Origin: Clostridiales bacterium
Lineage (GTDB): Bacteria > Bacillota > Clostridia > Oscillospirales > Ruminococcaceae
Assembly (NCBI GenBank): GCA_012800685.1
Contig: JAAZIT010000403.1
Location: forward strand, 1-9,036
Direction: 5' to 3'
Length of the DNA stretch: 9,036 bases
Within the stretch, counting starts at the first letter, position 1. Each line of letters starts with the position of its first letter. The position numbers were made by a program, and so were the translations under genes. The notes beneath the pieces were generated by a model. The model made no database searches, was not told the DNA's origin, and saw nothing but the letters and a program-made list of their open reading frames with translations. Shown here one piece after another: positions 1 to 4,926 of the stretch.

Positions 1-219
1 AACTAATTGGCAGGGCGATTCGTAATCAATTCAGAAATACATCACTTTCATGATGTGGCAGGATAATAGTTGACTGGAAACTAGATTTTTATATGTTATT
101 AATTTAACACAGTCCATAACATAAAACGATATACTTACCAATACTACAGGGGGGATTAATATATTGATAAAAGCCAATTTACTTGCGTTTTTTACAGAAT
201 AAAGCCGTAATCTCGTTAG

Positions 220-238
220 TTTTGTCAAAATGACAAAA
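220..238. repeat. Perfect 8-bp inverted repeat downstream of the immunity operon
   Basis: TTTTGTCA and TGACAAAA are separated by AAA, making a perfect short hairpin or protein-binding palindrome. It lies about 35 bases beyond the stop codon of the leftward peptidase gene, where a terminator for that operon would be expected. Neither strand shows a T-run after the stem and the stem is AT-rich, so it is a poor intrinsic terminator. A binding site is equally possible. The rest of 1-272 shows no supported gene. Confidence 0.3.
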
Positions 239-272
239 TCACAGCAAGAAAATTTATTATATTAAAACTCCA

Positions 273-683
273 CTATGCTTTATGGTAATATCCATAATAA
301 ATACAGACTTGAATCATAAAGTTTTCGGTTACTCCAAAAAACTCAGCAAGCTCCCAAATTTCAGTTATTGCTCGCTCAAAGGCTTTTACAAGCTCGTTTT
401 CAGGAATTAGTGCATTAATTGCCCAATGGTTAGCTCGACTTTCAAGCTTTGAAACCACATTAAATGGTGAATGTCTATTATAAAATGCCCCTAGAACGCA
501 GTGTCCTACCTCATGGGCTGTACATACAAGCTCCTGCTCCGGAGTTAAATTTGTGTCGATTGCCACATAACAGTCCCCTGTGGCGGTCTCAATAGAAAGT
601 GAACCGCTCTTTGGACAGCTAAATTCAAAAAGCTTTATTCTTTTCTGGGCAATCACTTCTTCAAGTTTTTTATTTTTTGTCAT
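273..683 (-). CDS. ImmA/IrrE-family metallopeptidase
   Basis: This 136-aa protein carries the zinc-protease signature HEVGH at residues 57-61, with E81 in the following helix (ESRAN) as the probable third zinc ligand. This is the ImmA/IrrE arrangement. It is compact: there is no fused DNA-binding domain, as is usual when a separate repressor gene sits next to it. Known family members such as ImmA of ICEBs1 cleave the partner XRE repressor on induction, releasing the phage or element promoters; that role is inferred here from the pairing with the XRE gene 18 bases upstream. The ATG is preceded by an AAGGGG Shine-Dalgarno sequence (complement of 690-695) at a spacing of 6. It is very probably co-transcribed with the repressor from the leftward promoter at 1112-1140. 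Confidence 0.9.
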   Translation of the reverse strand: MTKNKKLEEVIAQKRIKLFEFSCPKSGSLSIETATGDCYVAIDTNLTPEQELVCTAHEVGHCVLGAFYNRHSPFNVVSKLESRANHWAINALIPENELVKAFERAITEIWELAEFFGVTENFMIQVCIYYGYYHKA

Positions 684-701
684 TTTTAGCCCCTTATGTT
701 G

Positions 702-1028
702 TTAGTTATCCTTTTCCTTTGAAAACTCTCTAAGCTTAACCATTTCAGCGAATTGTTTAACCTCGTCATACATTTCGTCGGTAATTCCCTCTGCGCCATT
801 AAAAAGTGCTAGCTTTAAAATTTCCTCTGAGTCGGTTTCACGATCCAAAAGATAGTCCACGCTAACGCTAAAAACGTCCGCAAGCTTTAAAAGTGTTTCT
901 GCGTCAGGAGTTCGCTTGTTAGTTTCCCACATGGCGATTGCTCCCTTGGTTACGTCCAGAATGTTCGCAAGGTCCTGTTGGGTTAGGCTATTTTCTTTTC
1001 GCAACTCTTTCAATTTATCAGATAACAT
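702..1028 (-). CDS. XRE-family (Cro/C1-type HTH) transcriptional repressor
   Basis: This 108-aa protein has an N-terminal HTH_3 domain (residues about 5-62). Helix 2 is SLTQQDLANIL (14-24) and the recognition region is TKGAIAMWETN (27-37), followed by the usual RTPDAETLLKLADVFSVSVDYLL end of the domain. Residues 63-108 are a charged helical tail, perhaps for dimerisation; there is no LexA-type peptidase domain, so inactivation would need the neighbouring ImmA-like protease. The start is supported by GAGG (complement of 1036-1039) at 7 bases. It is the first gene of a leftward operon whose promoter lies at 1112-1140. The four 17-bp palindromes at 1086-1234 are its likely operators, and one sits right after its own transcription start, suggesting autoregulation. 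It is the presumed lysogeny repressor (C1/ImmR role). Confidence 0.93.
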   Translation of the reverse strand: MLSDKLKELRKENSLTQQDLANILDVTKGAIAMWETNKRTPDAETLLKLADVFSVSVDYLLDRETDSEEILKLALFNGAEGITDEMYDEVKQFAEMVKLREFSKEKDN

Positions 1029-1085
1029 TATTATTCCTCATTCTGTCGCCACATAGTTGATAAAACAACTCGTAAATGTTTAAAA

Positions 1086-1102
1086 AGTAACATGGCGTTA
1101 TT
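1086..1102. promoter_or_regulatory. Operator O1 (repressor autoregulation site)
   Basis: AGTAACATGGCGTTATT matches the RTAAC-N5-GTTA pattern shared by four sites in this region. It lies just downstream of the predicted start point of the leftward promoter, inside the repressor's 5' leader, so binding would block repressor transcription. It shares the extended core AACATRGCGTTA with O4. Confidence 0.6.
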
Positions 1103-1111
1103 TGTAAAACA

Positions 1112-1140
1112 ATAATATCACATTCTGTCAAGTATGTCAA
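1112..1140 (-). promoter_or_regulatory. Leftward sigma-A promoter for repressor operon
   Basis: Read on the minus strand, TTGACA (1140-1135) is followed after exactly 17 bases by TATTAT (1117-1112), a 5/6 match to TATAAT. The transcription start would be near 1105, giving a leader of about 75 bases before the repressor ATG. A second overlapping TTGACA occurs at 1131-1126 but has a poorer -10. This is the only good leftward promoter between the repressor and the rightward genes. Confidence 0.7.
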
Positions 1141-1164
1141 TAGCAATGGAGAACTTTTGTTCAA

Positions 1165-1181
1165 AGTAACGAATTGTTATT
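1165..1181. promoter_or_regulatory. Operator O2
   Basis: AGTAACGAATTGTTATT is an imperfect palindrome of the shared 17-bp operator. It lies 7 bases upstream of the rightward -35 box and 24 bases upstream of the leftward -35 box. It starts 30 bp before O3, about three helical turns, so repressor dimers on O2 and O3 would sit on the same face of the DNA and could cooperate. Confidence 0.6.
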
Positions 1182-1188
1182 TCAGGTA

Positions 1189-1217
1189 TTGACAAGTAAC
1201 AAGTTGTTACTTATAAT
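1189..1217 (+). promoter_or_regulatory. Rightward consensus sigma-A promoter (phage early promoter)
   Basis: TTGACA (1189-1194), a 17-base spacer and TATAAT (1212-1217) make a perfect consensus promoter firing rightward into the phage genes. The spacer is exactly filled by the palindromic operator O3, O2 lies just upstream and O4 covers the expected start point near 1224, so the promoter should be tightly repressed in the lysogen. The first credible rightward gene begins only at 2113. Confidence 0.85.
1195..1211. promoter_or_regulatory. Operator O3, perfect palindrome inside the promoter spacer
   Basis: AGTAACAAGTTGTTACT is a perfect 8-bp-arm palindrome around a central G and occupies precisely the 17 bases between the -35 and -10 boxes of the rightward promoter. 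It is the most symmetrical of the four sites and so a likely high-affinity repressor site. Binding here would exclude RNA polymerase. Confidence 0.75.
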
Positions 1218-1234
1218 GATAACATAGCGTTAAC
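1218..1234. promoter_or_regulatory. Operator O4
   Basis: GATAACATAGCGTTAAC follows the -10 box of the rightward promoter directly and covers its expected transcription start. It fits RTAAC-N5-GTTA if the first two bases are allowed to vary, and shares AACATRGCGTTA with O1. Confidence 0.5.
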
Positions 1235-1663
1235 CAAACAAATGTTTATTTGCCAATTGCAAAATTAATTGTAATTAAATGACAAAAAACAATAGTTCTT
1301 TAAACGTACTTATTCGTTAAAAGTTAATGGTTTATAGTTCTTAGTTATTAGCTTTGGTTTTTAAGTGTTAGTTTTAGTTAGAAGTTATTAGTTACAGATT
1401 TATGTAAAAGTAAATTATAGCCAGTGTTTTGTAGTTTGTTAAAATCGTATCGGTTATAAGATATTGGATTTATCTAATTGTTATGGATTAAAGCTTTTAC
1501 AAAATTAAAGGGTTCTCCGTATCCTATAATTGATAAAATCGTACTTGCCATTAGACAAAGCTTTATGTGGAATTTACGCTAACCAAACCTATTAGAAAAG
1601 CATACTATATAATAGAAGGCTTTATATCTAAATGGGCTAAGATACTTTAAACTGCGGTTTTAT

Positions 1664-1714
1664 CATGGGTTGTCCATAAAAATCAGCTTGGTGCAGGACA
1701 TGGCTTTACCATAA
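1664..1714. repeat. Two direct repeats CATGG-N5-CCATAA, each an inverted repeat
   Basis: The 16-base element CATGG-N5-CCATAA occurs at 1664-1679 and 1699-1714, start points 35 bp apart. Each contains ATGG/CCAT arms around five bases. A further TTATGG at 1723-1728 pairs with the second CCATAA (1709-1714). They could be paired binding sites or short hairpins; no protein partner can be named. Confidence 0.4.
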
Positions 1715-1739
1715 CTTTATCTTTATGGAATTTTATAAA

Positions 1740-1885
1740 AATCGCCTGAAACAGCGGGATAGCCGTTTCAAGCAAAATTCATTTTACTCTTGGTAAACTC
1801 CTTCACCAATCTTTGGAGAGTGATTTTCCAGCCAATGTGATAGTAACCGAAAAATAACAAATTGGTGAGGTAAAATTTACCTTAG
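1740..1885 (+). other. Cluster of potential RNA stems / cruciforms
   Basis: Several stems lie one after another. A hairpin at 1747-1770 has TGAAACAGC pairing with GCCGTTTCA (one mismatch, loop GGGATA). TTTAC/GTAAA pair at 1783-1797. A longer-range stem joins TCACCAAT (1803-1810) to ATTGGTGA (1861-1868), extendable to 10 pairs with one G-T. Nested inside is TGGAGA (1814-1819) with TTTCCA (1825-1830). A perfect AGGTAAA-A-TTTACCT palindrome at 1868-1882 would compete with the long-range stem for its last bases. This is denser pairing than in the rest of the spacer, suggesting a folded RNA or cruciform-forming DNA. The strand is chosen from the direction of the upstream promoter; no known RNA family is recognised. 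Confidence 0.35.
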
Positions 1886-2000
1886 GATTTTGAGCCAATC
1901 TTATTTTACAACATAGTTAAGCAAAAAGCAACAGGTATATATCGCAAATTTCGCTAAAATATGACTGAATATTACACAAATCGATAAAAAGATACATTGG

Positions 2001-2029
2001 TCGACAAAAACAACAGAAGTTTCTATAAT
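2001..2029 (+). promoter_or_regulatory. Candidate second rightward promoter
   Basis: TCGACA (2001-2006), a 17-base spacer and a perfect TATAAT (2024-2029) precede the first early gene by about 85 bases. None of the 17-bp operators overlaps it, so it could be independent of the repressor. A weaker overlapping alternative, TTTACA (2054-2059), 17 bases, TAAAAT (2077-2082), lies just downstream; such matches are easily met by chance in AT-rich DNA. Confidence 0.45.
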
Positions 2030-2112
2030 TTTTAAATTAAAAAGAGCAACAATTTTACATTTTAACAACAGTTATTTAAAATATTTCCCAATAATATACA
2101 GGAGGTTTTATT

Positions 2113-2397
2113 ATGAATGAATTAAATCAACAGGTTATTTCGAGTCTCGACAAAATAATAACGGCACAAAATCTTTTGCAAAAAGCATTAAATCAAGCAA
2201 GTTGTTTTGAACCTTGTAAGCTAATGGTTGACAAGCGACTTCATCTAATAGAGGGAATCGAAAAGCTCTCAGAGGCTTTGGGAGAGCCAATAAAGCTAAC
2301 AAATCTCACTGGCTCTTATCCATATCGTTACAGCCTTGACTATAAGGGAGTAAGTGTTTTTCAGATGACGAAATTACCCTTAGATTTAGAGGGTTAA
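2113..2397 (+). CDS. Hypothetical phage early protein, 94 aa
   Basis: I do not recognise this protein. It starts at an ATG with a strong AGGAGG Shine-Dalgarno sequence (2100-2105) at 7 bases. Residues 1-56 look mainly helical (NELNQQVISSLDKIITAQNLLQKAL, then VDKRLHLIEGIEKLSEAL) and include two cysteines in SCFEPC (30-35). The C-terminal part is richer in beta-formers and aromatics (YPYRYSLDYKGVSVFQM). There is no signal peptide or membrane segment. It is the first gene of the rightward cluster and is followed after only 3 bases by the Cys-rich gene, so the two are surely co-transcribed. Position between the immunity region and the replication gene suggests an early accessory or regulatory role, which is inference only. 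Confidence 0.75.
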   Translation: MNELNQQVISSLDKIITAQNLLQKALNQASCFEPCKLMVDKRLHLIEGIEKLSEALGEPIKLTNLTGSYPYRYSLDYKGVSVFQMTKLPLDLEG

Positions 2398-2400
2398 AGT

Positions 2401-2661
2401 ATGGATGGATGTATATATGACGGCTTTTCACCATGCGACCACGATTGTGACGATTGTCCTCAACAGCATTTTGATAGGTGCTTTTGTGAGATTTGCGGGG
2501 ACGAAATTAGCAGTGTTCAGCAGGAGGCTACAAAAGGCTTTTGCACAGATTGCTTTGTAGAAGAAAAGCTTACGGATTTTGACACGCTAAAAGAATTTGC
2601 ACAAGAACAGCTTTTGGAATTCAAGGATTTTTTAATTTTAGAATTTGATTTAGCTAATTAG
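2401..2661 (+). CDS. Small Cys-rich, zinc-ribbon-like protein, 86 aa
   Basis: This 86-aa acidic protein has a cysteine-dense first half: C4, C12, C16 and C19 (with H14 and H23), then CFCEIC (C27, C29, C32) and CTDC (C48, C51). C29-x2-C32 and C48-x2-C51 form a plausible zinc-ribbon four-cysteine site; the earlier C12/C16/C19 cluster could bind a second metal. The C-terminal third (about 53-86) is a leucine/phenylalanine-rich acidic helix. The ATG lies 3 bases after the previous stop, with its Shine-Dalgarno (GAGGG, 2389-2393) inside the end of that gene, indicating translational coupling. Zinc-binding miniproteins are common in phage early regions, where they bind nucleic acid or host proteins; the exact function is unknown. 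Confidence 0.78.
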   Translation: MDGCIYDGFSPCDHDCDDCPQQHFDRCFCEICGDEISSVQQEATKGFCTDCFVEEKLTDFDTLKEFAQEQLLEFKDFLILEFDLAN

Positions 2662-2840
2662 TTATTAGTCAAGTCAATAGAAAAATAGTTAAAAGGTTTT
2701 TGAAAAAGTTAGATAGTTGATAGCTAATAGTTAAATAACTAAAAAGAAAAATACAAAAACTCTCTAACACTTTAAAAATAAGCTAAATAATTAATTAGCA
2801 AAAATACAGCTAAGAAGTTTTAAATAAAGGAGTTAAAAAT
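2662..2840. other. AT-rich spacer with GTTA/CTAA words, no gene
   Basis: This 179-base spacer is low-complexity, made of reiterated TAGTTA/CTAA-like words resembling those at 1315-1400. It contains short AT-only palindromes (AGTTA-AA-TAACT at 2729-2740; an imperfect GCTAA...TTAGC at 2782-2799) but no GC-containing terminator stem with a T-run. A weak promoter-like pair, TTGATA (2717-2722) and TAAAAA (2740-2745) with a 17-base spacer, is not convincing. Confidence 0.4.
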
Positions 2841-3632
2841 ATGGCAAAAGTCAGGCTAGATTGGTTTAAGCTTGAATGTCAGCTAGACGATAAATTTCGG
2901 CTGATTGAGTCGGAATTTGGGTTGATTGGTTTTGGTGTGGTTATAAAAATTTTTATGAAAATCTACGGTTCTGAGGGTTATTTTTGCAAATGGAACAAGG
3001 ATTCACTTTTTCTTTTTTCAAAGGACAACAATCTTAACATAGAAATTATAAAGGAAATTGTTTCTTGTGCTATTGAAAGAGGTATTTTTGACAATAATAA
3101 ATATAAGGAGTTCGGGATTTTAACTTCCAAAGGAATTCAAAGTCGATATTTTGATTGCTGTGGTAGAAGAAAAACCGTTGAAGTAAATCCCGACTACCTT
3201 TTAATTCCATATAATACAAAAAATAGCCAACAAAACGACATTTTAATCAAAAATGACAGCATTTCAATTGAAAATGCAGACATTCCTATCACAGAGGAGA
3301 ATAGAGAAAGAATAGAAAAGAAAAGATTAGATGAGAGCAGAAAAGAAATTTTCCGCCTCCTCAGCCCTCAGCAATATAACGACCTTTCTTCTAAGTACGG
3401 CGAAGAGCTTGTTAAAGGCTATTGTAAGCGTGTAATAAGCTATTGCAATGACAAGCGTGGAGGAAAGCTTTATTCAGATTGCAACAGTATTATTGAGAAA
3501 TGGATTTCTGAGGACAAACCAAAAACTAAATCTAGCTCTAGCTCCTATGATATTGATGAAATTAATGAATTTCAAGCAAATTTCTTACAAAATCATATGG
3601 CGAAAAATAAAAATCAAGAAGAGTTACTTTAA
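2841..3632 (+). CDS. Phage replication protein, Lin1244/Lin1753 N-terminal domain (DUF4373)
   Basis: Residues 1 to about 115 match the Lin1244/Lin1753 (DUF4373) pattern: an opening LDWFKLECQLDDKFRLIESEFGLIGFG, then VVIKIFMKIYGSEGYFCKW, FLFSK, and the closing GILTSKGIQSRYFDCCGRRKTVEV. This winged-helix-like domain begins many Bacillota phage replication-initiation (replisome organiser) proteins. A polar linker with many N/I/K residues (about 125-170) joins it to a helical C-terminal region (about 174-225, LLSPQQYNDLSSKYGEELVKGYCKRVISYC...SIIEKWI) typical of these proteins. A serine run (SSSSS) precedes a short acidic tail. The start is an ATG with AAGGAG (2827-2832) at 8 bases. No helicase, helicase loader or SSB gene follows, so host replication proteins are presumably recruited. 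The origin-binding role is inferred from the family. Confidence 0.85.
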   Translation: MAKVRLDWFKLECQLDDKFRLIESEFGLIGFGVVIKIFMKIYGSEGYFCKWNKDSLFLFSKDNNLNIEIIKEIVSCAIERGIFDNNKYKEFGILTSKGIQSRYFDCCGRRKTVEVNPDYLLIPYNTKNSQQNDILIKNDSISIENADIPITEENRERIEKKRLDESRKEIFRLLSPQQYNDLSSKYGEELVKGYCKRVISYCNDKRGGKLYSDCNSIIEKWISEDKPKTKSSSSSYDIDEINEFQANFLQNHMAKNKNQEELL

Positions 3633-3657
3633 CTTAATTAAGAAAGAGGGCGAAAGC

Positions 3658-3819
3658 ATGAAAATAATAATTTTAATCTCCTACTGCGTGGTTTCTCTAA
3701 CTGTAGCTATGTTTAGCGCAATAGCAGCAGGTTATTCAGATAAAAAATCAGACGAAATTATGGAAAAAACCTTTGGAACATTAACCGTAAGTGAAGACAA
3801 AACTAAGCTTAAAATTTGA
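3658..3819 (+). CDS. Small single-pass membrane protein, 53 aa
   Basis: The ATG at 3658 has AGAGGG (3645-3650) at 7 bases and encodes 53 residues. Residues 2-25 (KIIILISYCVVSLTVAMFSA followed by IAAG) form one hydrophobic segment, either a transmembrane helix or an uncleaved signal anchor; there is no convincing lipobox. The remainder is a charged tail (YSDKKSDEIMEKTFG...). The same frame is open further upstream to 3448, but that part overlaps the replication gene in another frame and has no ribosome-binding site, so the short form is preferred. Small membrane proteins of unknown role are frequent in phage early regions. No holin-type neighbour (endolysin) is present. Confidence 0.68.
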   Translation: MKIIILISYCVVSLTVAMFSAIAAGYSDKKSDEIMEKTFGTLTVSEDKTKLKI

Positions 3820-3850
3820 CATAAATGAATAGACAGGATAGGTGAATTAA

Positions 3851-4102
3851 TTGAAAGAAAATTTAAAGACAAAAACCGAAAAATCCGAGATTAAAACAGG
3901 CTTTTATCATGTCCCAAAGCACTGTGTTGGGTGTTGCTATCGTCGAGGTATGTATTCACGTATAAGTGGCTGTCACTATATGCTAGATACTGGAAATGAA
4001 AGAGGCTGTGCTCCTGAAAATTGCGACAAAAAAAGAATTGATAAAAGCTATATTCCTCCTTGCTTCACTAATAATGATGATAAGCTAGTTGATTGGGATT
4101 AA
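3851..4102 (+). CDS. Cys-rich small phage protein, probable zinc binder, 83 aa
   Basis: The likely start is TTG at 3851, with AGGATAGG (3836-3843) upstream. The 83-aa product is basic at its N-terminus and has seven cysteines at 25, 28, 29, 41, 53, 58 and 71, in the pattern HCVGCCYRR...GCHYMLDTGNERGCAPENCDK. This C-x2-C ... CHY-x3-DTG-x3-GC-x4-C layout resembles small zinc-finger-like proteins seen between replication and terminase genes of Clostridia phages, as far as I recall; metal binding is inferred. It is followed directly by the next gene, whose Shine-Dalgarno begins right after this stop codon. Function unknown; regulation or nucleic-acid binding is plausible. Confidence 0.75.
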   Translation: MKENLKTKTEKSEIKTGFYHVPKHCVGCCYRRGMYSRISGCHYMLDTGNERGCAPENCDKKRIDKSYIPPCFTNNDDKLVDWD

Positions 4103-4117
4103 GGGGGGATAAAGTTA

Positions 4118-4465
4118 GTGAAAATATTAAAAAGAAAAACTCTTAAACAAAAACAAGCAAGAGAAATTGCAGATAAAAAAAGGCTCATTTACGCTCTTGA
4201 GCACCAAAATTCATTTATAAAAAAGGAGTATGAAAGACTTGAAAATGAAATTCAATTTTACAAGCTTTCCCTATCATTAGTTGCAGAAATTGCAATTAAT
4301 TCTAGGGGGAATAATGGTGGACAAGCTATTGTGCTTTCGAAAGAGGAGCTAGAAAAGGCGATTAAAACAAGCAAAAATCTGGTGGTTGACTTTGACGAGG
4401 AAAAGGAAGAATACTCCATAAGTTTAAGGGAGGGGGAGGTGATAGCTTGTCGGAAAAAAGCTTAA
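4118..4465 (+). CDS. Hypothetical coiled-coil protein, 115 aa
   Basis: I do not recognise a family. The start is GTG at 4118 with a G-rich Shine-Dalgarno (GGGGGG, 4103-4108) at 9 bases. Residues 1-60 are strongly basic then heptad-like (KQKQAREIADKKRLIYALE, then KKEYERLENEIQFYKLSL), suggesting a coiled coil; 61-70 is a glycine/asparagine linker; 71-115 (VLSKEELEKAIKTSKNLVVDFDEEKEEYSISL) is a small acidic alpha/beta segment. Its end overlaps the terminase small-subunit gene by 19 bases and contains that gene's Shine-Dalgarno, so expression is coupled to packaging. A DNA-binding or packaging-accessory role is possible but not shown. Confidence 0.7.
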   Translation: MKILKRKTLKQKQAREIADKKRLIYALEHQNSFIKKEYERLENEIQFYKLSLSLVAEIAINSRGNNGGQAIVLSKEELEKAIKTSKNLVVDFDEEKEEYSISLREGEVIACRKKA

Positions 4466-4926
4466 AAAATCTCGTTCCTTTTGACAAAATGCCTGTAGAA
4501 GAGGCGAGAAAAATCCAGTCCTTAGGTGGAAAAAAGTCAGGACAAGCAAGGCGGAGACGGCGAGATTTAAAAAACGCAATGAAACTTCTTCTCGAGCTTC
4601 CTGTTTCTGATAAAGAGGTTTCTGATGAAATTTTACAGTTGGGAGTTGAGTTTGAGGAGATAAACAATGCCATGCGAATGCTGGTGGGGCTTTTTAAAAA
4701 TGCCTGTAAGGGAGATGTTTCGGCGATAAAAGAGGTGCGAAATATAATCGGCGACGAAAGAAAAACATCTCTTGAAATGGCTGAAATAAAAATAAAAACT
4801 GAAAACGCAAAGCTACAGCTAGACAAAATTAAAGAGGTGGAAACTCAACAAGCCCTTGAATATGGAGTTGTACTTATGCCACAGCCTACCCCATGTGACA
4901 CGGAGGAGGTGATTGTTGATGAGTAA
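4447..4926 (+). CDS. Phage terminase small subunit-like protein
   Basis: This 159-aa protein begins LKNLVPFDKMPVEEARKIQSLGGKKSGQARRRRRDLKNAMKLLLELP, a layout typical of Bacillota phage small-terminase-like proteins: an N-terminal SLGGKxSGxARRRRR motif (residues 25-39), then a helical body (about 40-105) including INNAMRMLVGLFKNACKGDVSAIKEVRNIIGDE. A charged helix (108-133) and a short tail ending in VIVDE follow. The subunit recognises phage DNA and recruits TerL; here the assignment rests on these motifs and on lying directly before terL. The start is TTG at 4447 with GGAGGTGAT (4435-4443) at 7 bases, inside the preceding gene. The 3' end overlaps the preferred terL ATG by 8 bases. Confidence 0.8.
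   Translation: MSEKSLKNLVPFDKMPVEEARKIQSLGGKKSGQARRRRRDLKNAMKLLLELPVSDKEVSDEILQLGVEFEEINNAMRMLVGLFKNACKGDVSAIKEVRNIIGDERKTSLEMAEIKIKTENAKLQLDKIKEVETQQALEYGVVLMPQPTPCDTEEVIVDE

Larger units (their letters stand above)
1235..2098. other. Long gene-free leader/intergenic region
   Basis: About 860 bases between the rightward promoter and the first credible gene. Nearly every plus-strand ATG runs into a stop within a few codons (examples at 1403, 1484, 1565, 1632, 1665, 1700, 1836), and none has a Shine-Dalgarno sequence; the longest short ORF noticed is 23 codons (1725-1796). The left third is low-complexity and rich in GTTA/TTAG words (about 1315-1400). The middle (1660-1885) is less AT-rich and carries direct repeats and several potential stems. 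The right end holds promoter-like boxes. If transcribed from the rightward promoter it would be a 5' leader of about 890 nt. It may be a structured RNA, a replication origin, or a decayed early region (lost cro-like genes); the sequence alone does not decide. Confidence 0.6.

Noticed and set aside
31..228. Minus-strand 65-aa ORF with a hydrophobic stretch
   Set aside because: Its start is a TTG inside the 220-238 inverted repeat, there is no Shine-Dalgarno sequence and the protein resembles nothing I know. It is more likely chance in AT-rich DNA, though a small membrane peptide cannot be excluded.
1725..1796. 23-codon plus-strand ORF in the leader (MEFYKNRLKQRDSRFKQNSF...)
   Set aside because: No ribosome-binding site, and it overlaps the stem cluster; kept only as the longest short ORF noticed there.
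2662..2840. Rho-independent terminator after the zinc-ribbon gene
   Set aside because: Only AT-rich short palindromes without a stable stem and T-run were found.
3448..3657. Upstream extension of the 53-aa membrane protein
   Set aside because: It overlaps the replication gene in another frame with no ribosome-binding site; ATG 3658 has AGAGGG at 7 bases.
4362..4826. Minus-strand 154-aa ORF
   Set aside because: Antisense to the end of the coiled-coil gene and to the small terminase gene, which has a good ribosome-binding site and recognisable motifs; a Ser/Phe-rich shadow.
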